Origin: Candidatus Eisenbacteria bacterium
GTDB taxonomy: Bacteria > Eisenbacteria > RBG-16-71-46
Assembly: GCA_020847735.1 (NCBI GenBank)
Contig: JADLBL010000026.1
Location: 35,083 to 99,082, forward strand
Direction of reading: 5' to 3'
Length of the DNA stretch: 64,000 bases
Shown: positions 59,831-64,000 of the stretch, piece by piece
Position numbering within the stretch: position 1 is the first letter of the stretch
Layout of the letters: the number at the start of each line of letters is the position of its first letter
Notes under the pieces: generated by a model
Told to the model about the DNA's origin: nothing
The model's input: the letters and a program-made list of their open reading frames with translations, nothing else
Database searches by the model: none
Translations under genes and position numbers: made by a program

Positions 59831-60634
59831 ATGAACCCACGCATTCGCACCGCAAGCCTCGCGCTCTCGCTGGCCCTCGCCCCCGTCGGCACGCCGGCCG
59901 CCGGCGTGCTGCTCGCCGTTTCACCCGACACGCTGACGGTGGCGCCGGGCGCGACGTTCACGATGGAACTGCGGGTGCCGGTCGCGGGCTCGCTCTTCAA
60001 CGGTTACGACGCGGTCGTCGAGTACGATCCGGCGGTCCTCACGTTCCTGCCGCGCAGTCCGCTCGCGCTGCAGGAAGGGCCGGACATGAAGCTGGCCTGC
60101 GGGAACACGTTCCATTACTTCCGTGCCGCCGGGGACAGTCTGTCGGTTTCACACTCGCTGCTGTGCGCGAACCTGTTCCTCTCGGGCCCCGCACATGTCT
60201 ACTCGCTCGACTTCCGCGCCCCGCTCACTCCGGGCTCGACGCACGTTCGCCTGCGCCGCGCGCAGTTCTACAACGCCGGAACCTACGTCAACCCGACGCT
60301 GACCGCGGACGCGGTCGTGAGTTGGGGCGGTACGCTCGGCGTCGAACCGGCGCTGCCGGCGGCCCCGACGCTCGCGGTTCGCTCGAATCCATCGCGGGGG
60401 ACGCAGTGGCTGGACCTCGCGAGCCCGCGCGCGGGCGTGCAGCAGCTCGTGCTGTACGACGTCTCGGGGCGTCTCGTGCGCCGCCTGTGCGACGGCGCCT
60501 GGCCGGCCGGCGCGCGCGCGGTCGCCTGGGACGGTCTCGACGAAGCAGGACGACCGGCCCCCCCCGGCGTCTACCTGGCCCGATTCCACGCCGCGGACCG
60601 GACGGTCCGCGCCACGCTCGTTCGACTGCGGTGA
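59831..60634 (+). CDS. Secreted cohesin-like protein with FlgD/T9SS-like C-terminal domain
   Basis: A 267-residue protein. Signal peptide: TASLALSLALAPVGTPAAG. Residues ~27-165 resemble a cohesin/carbohydrate-binding beta-sandwich (LTVAPGATFTMELRVPVAG, GYDAVVEYDPAVLTFLP). Residues ~185-267 form the FlgD Ig-like/T9SS-type C-terminal domain (VRSNPSRGTQWLDL, LYDVSGRLVRRLCDG, GVYLARFHAADR). No ribosome binding site is seen; a TATCCT hexamer ends 9 nt before the ATG, so it may be transcribed as a near-leaderless mRNA. The next cohesin-like gene follows after 20 nt. Confidence 0.78.
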   Translation: MNPRIRTASLALSLALAPVGTPAAGVLLAVSPDTLTVAPGATFTMELRVPVAGSLFNGYDAVVEYDPAVLTFLPRSPLALQEGPDMKLACGNTFHYFRAAGDSLSVSHSLLCANLFLSGPAHVYSLDFRAPLTPGSTHVRLRRAQFYNAGTYVNPTLTADAVVSWGGTLGVEPALPAAPTLAVRSNPSRGTQWLDLASPRAGVQQLVLYDVSGRLVRRLCDGAWPAGARAVAWDGLDEAGRPAPPGVYLARFHAADRTVRATLVRLR

Positions 60635-60654
60635 CCCCGCGACCCGGAGACTTC

Positions 60655-61185
60655 ATGGTTCGAACCGCTCTGTTCACCGCCTGCCTTGCCGCGCTCACGA
60701 TGGCCGTCCCGGTCGGCGCCGCCGAGTTCCGTCTCGCGCCCGACGACACCACCGTCACGGTCGGCGACACGTTCACGCTGCGCGTGATGGTGGACGCGGT
60801 GCCCGACCTCAAGGGCTACCAGGTCGCGTTCGCCTACCCGCCCGCCCGGCTGCAACTGCTGGCGATGCCGGCGGGCAACATCCTCACCGACGGGGCCGGC
60901 GCCTGGTTCGCGTACCTGCTGCCCGACGTCACCGCCCCCGCCGACACGGCGTGGATGGACGCCGCGAAGCTGGACGGCAGCGCCCAGGGCCCGGGGGTCG
61001 CCGCCTACCTCCAGTTCAAGGCGCTCACCGAGGGCGACGCGCCGCTGTCCTGCGCGTACGCGGAGATGCGCGACTCGAACAACGTCCCGCTCCTGCCCGC
61101 CTGCTTCGCCGGCGTGGTGCACATCATCGGACCGACACCCGTTGCGCGCCGCACGTGGGGCCGGATCAAGGCCCTCTATCGCTGA
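60655..61185 (+). CDS. Secreted cohesin-like protein ending in a short TWGRIKALYR tail
   Basis: A 176-residue protein with a signal peptide (TALFTACLAALTMAVPVGA) and one cohesin-like beta-sandwich: TTVTVGDTFTLRVMVDAVPD, KGYQVAFAYPPARLQLL and GVAAYLQFKALTEGD. It lacks the FlgD-type domain of its neighbours. It ends instead in RRTWGRIKALYR, a short basic/aromatic tail that may be a sorting or anchoring tag (inference). CCGGAG lies 6 nt before the ATG; cotranscribed with the upstream gene by spacing. Confidence 0.72.
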   Translation: MVRTALFTACLAALTMAVPVGAAEFRLAPDDTTVTVGDTFTLRVMVDAVPDLKGYQVAFAYPPARLQLLAMPAGNILTDGAGAWFAYLLPDVTAPADTAWMDAAKLDGSAQGPGVAAYLQFKALTEGDAPLSCAYAEMRDSNNVPLLPACFAGVVHIIGPTPVARRTWGRIKALYR

Positions 61186-61273
61186 GCGGAGCGGCGCGAG
61201 GAGTCCCGCCGCCCTCCCGTTCACGGCGGCCGTCCTCCGGAGTGGGCGACCGCGCGCGCGGGCGACGGCCCCG

Positions 61274-61303
61274 CTGGCCAAGCCTTCGCGCGACCCGTAG
61301 CAT
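61274..61303 (+). promoter_or_regulatory. Candidate leaderless promoter of the Wzi-like gene
   Basis: CTGGCC at 61274-61279, an 18-nt spacer and TAGCAT at 61298-61303. The hexamer ends 8 nt before the ATG, which would place the transcript start at the start codon; no ribosome binding site is visible. Confidence 0.4.
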
Positions 61304-61311
61304 CGCGCCCC

Positions 61312-62901
61312 ATGTTCCCCGCCTTCGCGCCCCGGCGCGGCGTCGCCGTGCTCGCGCTCGTCGCCGCGCTCTCGGCCGGTCGCTCCGCCGCGGCCCTCGC
61401 CGCACCGGCCGAGTACCTGCCGGTCGGCGACCCGCTCGAAGCCGAGCTGCGGGTCCTCGACCTGTACGCGCCCTCTCCCGCCGCGGGCCGGATCGAACTG
61501 CCGTCGCTGCACTCGCGCCCGCTGCGGCTGTTCGAGCTCATGGGCACCGTCCCGCCGGCGCGCGTGGCCGGCGCCCGCGGCGTCACGGTCGCGCGGATCG
61601 AACGCGCCCTGGGCCGCGACGCGACCGCCGCGTTCGCGAGCGACGACGCGCCCCGTTCGACGCCGCGCCTGCTGCAGCGATCCTGGCCGGGCGAGCAGCG
61701 GCTCGAGCTTTCGGCCGGCCTCGAGGGCATGGCGGCGTGGACGGACGACGAATCGGAGGATCGCACACGGCTCGCCGACGGTTCGGGCGTGCACCTGCGG
61801 GCGACGTTCCAGTCGGACCGCTGGCTCGGTCACGCGCACGTCTGGCTGGGCGAACTGCGCGACGTGACCGCGTTCAGCGACGCGCTGGTGGCCGACACCG
61901 ACATCGCGGCGAGCACCGAGGACAGCTGGCTGTCCTACCAGGGAGGCGCGGCGTGGAGCCTGCAGCTCGGCCGCTCCCGCTGGCACTGGGGCCCGGGCGA
62001 GGAGGGTTCGCTGCTGCTGTCGAAGACCTCGGCGCCGCTCTCGGGAATGATGCTGCACGCGCGCATCGAACCGCTGCGCGCCGACGCCAGCATCTTCAGC
62101 GCCACGACCTCGCCCGGAAGGGGCGAGCAGCTGGCGGCTCACCGGCTGGAGTGGCAGCCGCTGGGCGGCGTGCGTCTCGGGATCGCCGAGGCGGCGCGCT
62201 ACCGCGCGGGAGGCTGGCAGGGTCTTTATGTCTCGGGACTCGTTCCCTACTCGATCGTCCAGAGGCTGCTCGACCAGGACGACCGCGACTCGGCGGGAAC
62301 GGCGCGCAACAACGTCATGATCTCCGCCGACCTTTCGGTGCGGATCGCCGACGGTTCGCGAGCCTACGGCGAGCTGCTCGTGGACGACCTGCACGCCCGT
62401 TACGCCGGCGTCCCCAACAAGCTCGCCTACCAGCTCGGCTGGGACGGAACCGGGGACGTGCACGGCACGCGGCTCACCTGGAACGCCGAGTACACGCGGT
62501 TGTCGCGGTTCGTCTACACGTCGTACTTCGGCCGCGTGTTCAGCGCCCAGGGCCGCCCGATCGGATTCCCCACCGGCCCCGACGCCGAGCGCCTTCGCCT
62601 GCGCGCGAGCTGGGACCCGGACGCCGACTGGCAGCTGACCGCGATCGCCGCCCGCACCCGGACCGGCGAGGGCGGAATCGCCGCCGCGTTCGTGCCGGGC
62701 GGCCCCGTGCCCGAGGTGTTCTCGTTCGCGGGCGTGCCCGAGACGTCGCGCTCGCTCGAGGGCGGGGTGCGCTGGTGGCCCGCGAGCGGCGTGGACTGTT
62801 CGCTGCTCGCGGGCCGCGAGTGGCGCGAGAACGCCGACCATGTCGCGGGCTCCACTCGCGCGGCCTGGCGTGCGGTCCTGTCGCTGCGCCTGGTGCGCTG
62901 A
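61312..62901 (+). CDS. Wzi-like capsule-assembly outer-membrane beta-barrel protein
   Basis: A 529-residue protein with a signal peptide (GVAVLALVAALSAGRSAAA). The mature part has a helical/periplasmic start (LFELMGTVPPARVAGARGV, YLPVGDP) and then alternating strands ending in aromatic residues. LQLGRSRWHWGPGEEGSLLLS and LHARIEPLRADASIFSA are the pattern of the Wzi/YjbH-type barrel, and the protein ends LSLRLVR. It probably sits in the outer membrane and binds or anchors surface polysaccharide, in line with the glycan cluster at 38.8-46.8 kb. Assignment by pattern only. Confidence 0.7.
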   Translation: MFPAFAPRRGVAVLALVAALSAGRSAAALAAPAEYLPVGDPLEAELRVLDLYAPSPAAGRIELPSLHSRPLRLFELMGTVPPARVAGARGVTVARIERALGRDATAAFASDDAPRSTPRLLQRSWPGEQRLELSAGLEGMAAWTDDESEDRTRLADGSGVHLRATFQSDRWLGHAHVWLGELRDVTAFSDALVADTDIAASTEDSWLSYQGGAAWSLQLGRSRWHWGPGEEGSLLLSKTSAPLSGMMLHARIEPLRADASIFSATTSPGRGEQLAAHRLEWQPLGGVRLGIAEAARYRAGGWQGLYVSGLVPYSIVQRLLDQDDRDSAGTARNNVMISADLSVRIADGSRAYGELLVDDLHARYAGVPNKLAYQLGWDGTGDVHGTRLTWNAEYTRLSRFVYTSYFGRVFSAQGRPIGFPTGPDAERLRLRASWDPDADWQLTAIAARTRTGEGGIAAAFVPGGPVPEVFSFAGVPETSRSLEGGVRWWPASGVDCSLLAGREWRENADHVAGSTRAAWRAVLSLRLVR

Positions 62902-63115
62902 AGCCGGTTTCGTCCGACGCCGAGCCCGCGATCCGGACCGCCGCCGGGCGGGGCCCGCCGCGGACCGAGGTCGCCGGCGGGCCACCGGACGGACGCGGCG
63001 TGCGTAGGCACCAGCGCGACCCGGGCGCCTTGCCGTGCGCGGTCGGCTCGTGGACCCTCGACCGGACCCACTCCCCCCCCCGACGACGCCGCCCGAACGC
63101 ACGGAGGCCCCCGAG

Positions 63116-63910
63116 ATGAGATGGCTCGCTTTCGTCACCCTGTTGTCCGCCGCGTCCTTCGTTCCGCTCCCCGCGCCCGCGGCGCCCGCGACGGCGGCGA
63201 TCTTCGATCGCGCCTCGTTCGACACGACCTGCGCGCCGTGCCGGGACTTCGACCAGTACGCCAACGGCGGCTGGAAGAAGACCGCGACCATTCCCGCGTC
63301 CTACTCGACCTACGGAGCCTTCCAGGAGCTCGCGGATCGCAATCAGCTTCGCCTGCGCGCCCTGCTCGAGTCGGCCGCGGCCGAGCGGAACGCCCGGGCG
63401 GGCTCCGACGCCGCCCGCCTCGGCGGGTACTACGCCGCGTGCATGGATTCGGCCGCCGCCGAGAAGGCGGGCCTCGAACCGGTGAAACCGCTGCTGCGGG
63501 CCATTGACGGGATGAAGGACCGGCGCGAGCTCGCCTCCCAGGTCGCCTGGCTTCACTCCCACGGCGTGCGCGGCAGCCTGTTCCTGTTCGGCGGCAGCCA
63601 GGACCTGCGAAACAGCGACCGCATCATCGCCAGTGCCGCCCAGGGCGGGCTCGGCCTGCCCGAGCGCGACTACTACTTCCGCACCGACTCGGTGAGCGCC
63701 GCCGTGCGCGCGAAATACGTCGCCCATGTCGCGGCGCTGCTGACGCTCGCCGGCCGCTCCGAGGCGGACGCGGCGGCGGCCGCCGGGCGGGTCCTGGCGA
63801 TCGAGACGGCGCTGGCGAAGGCCTCGCTGTCGGCCGTGCAGCGCCGCAGCCCCGAGGCGAACTATCATTTTCTTGGCTCCTCTCGACTTTCCGTGGAGCG
63901 CAGCGCCTGA
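63116..63910 (+). pseudogene. M13 (neprilysin-like) metallopeptidase, truncated
   Basis: The reading frame gives 264 residues. The signal peptide (WLAFVTLLSAASFVPLPAPA) and the typical N-terminal M13 block follow: PCRDFDQYANGGWKKTATIP, then TYGAFQELADRNQLRLRAL and GLGLPERDYYF. M13 enzymes run to about 650-700 residues with a HExxH zinc site; that catalytic part is entirely missing. The family pattern stops at EANYH (around 63870). Twelve unrelated residues and a TGA follow, in sequence of lower GC. GGAGG lies ~9 nt before the ATG. The fragment cannot be an active peptidase; an insertion is the likely cause. Confidence 0.75.
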
Positions 63911-64000
63911 GTTGACGGCGTAGGCGCTCCGGTTCATCCGTACCCTTTTCTTTCCGACCAGGGAGAGAGGGGGCAGAGGGATGAACCAGGAGCGGGGCGA
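63870..64000 (+). mobile_element. Putative left end of an insertion interrupting the M13 gene (partial)
   Basis: From about 63870 the base composition falls and M13 similarity stops. An inverted repeat AGCGCCT (63902-63908)/AGGCGCT (63922-63928) and a pyrimidine-rich tract lie between the junction and a new ATG at 63981, which is preceded by a purine-rich GGGAGAGAGGGGGCAGAGGG. The new frame reads MNQERG and leaves the window. No transposase domain is visible, so the class is unknown; a chimeric assembly junction is the main alternative. Confidence 0.4.

Noticed and set aside
1..64000. CRISPR array, prophage or classical defence island
   Set aside because: No regularly spaced repeats, cas genes, phage structural genes, integrase or restriction-modification genes were seen.

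Overview
The window is a 64 kb chromosomal segment of a GC-rich (roughly 70%) Gram-negative-type bacterium. Secreted proteins that pair cohesin- and dockerin-like modules with a FlgD/T9SS-like C-terminal domain, a Wzi-like outer-membrane barrel, B. subtilis-type SdhCAB and tightly overlapping operons all suggest the FCB superphylum; Candidatus Eisenbacteria is my best guess. That placement is inference, since no rRNA gene is present. I saw no tRNA, CRISPR array or prophage. The only sign of a mobile element is a broken gene at the right edge.

Layout. 1-1965: a partial radical SAM gene (-), cut by the left edge. 2264-6853 (+): sdhC-sdhA-sdhB, an eIF2B-like protein and a small HNH protein. 6916-9702 (-): uvrA. 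9930-9995 (-): a 21-residue lysine-rich mini-gene with a very strong ribosome binding site and its own terminator. 10334-12773 (-): a sigma-54-type two-component system. 13095-14921 (+): a membrane-anchored PpiD-like foldase. 15009-20235 (-): a nine-gene unit, folB-folK-dNK-panB-panC-glmU(N-domain)-HIT-LytR_C-tatA, running from a clear promoter to a strong hairpin. 20424-23948 (-): dapE-dapC-dapD plus an alkyltransferase-like repair protein. 24105-26367 (+): a phosphoesterase/tetraheme cytochrome fusion and ygfZ. 26433-34348 (-): nadC-birA-tatC-coaX-TolB-like-membrane glycosyltransferase, most junctions being 4-nt overlaps, followed by a divergent solitary GroEL. 34497-38654 (-): DUF4256, uvrB, DUF4139.

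38768-46792 holds two divergent surface-glycan units: a deacetylase with a GT39-like protein (-), and an FAD oxidoreductase, GT2, UDP-GlcNAc 2-epimerase and GT39-like protein followed by a TerB-like protein (+). 46821-55206 (-) contains an M28 peptidase, an ECF sigma/zinc anti-sigma pair, a secreted TPR-CHAT protease and valS. 55828-62901 (+) encodes a 1308-residue beta-helix/dockerin/cohesin surface protein, two smaller cohesin-like secreted proteins and a Wzi-like barrel. 63116-63910 is an M13 peptidase that loses homology after about 250 residues; an AT-richer sequence follows, probably an insertion.

Themes. Cofactor synthesis is spread through the window (folB/folK; panB/panC with type III coaX; nadC; birA). 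Nucleotide-excision repair is represented by uvrA, uvrB and an ATL protein. Export functions (tatA, tatC, PpiD-like) sit close to many secreted proteins. Upstream regions repeatedly show a promoter resembling TTGNNC-N18-TANNNT, or a TGC-extended TANNNT. In several cases it lies so close to the ATG that the transcript would be leaderless or nearly so.
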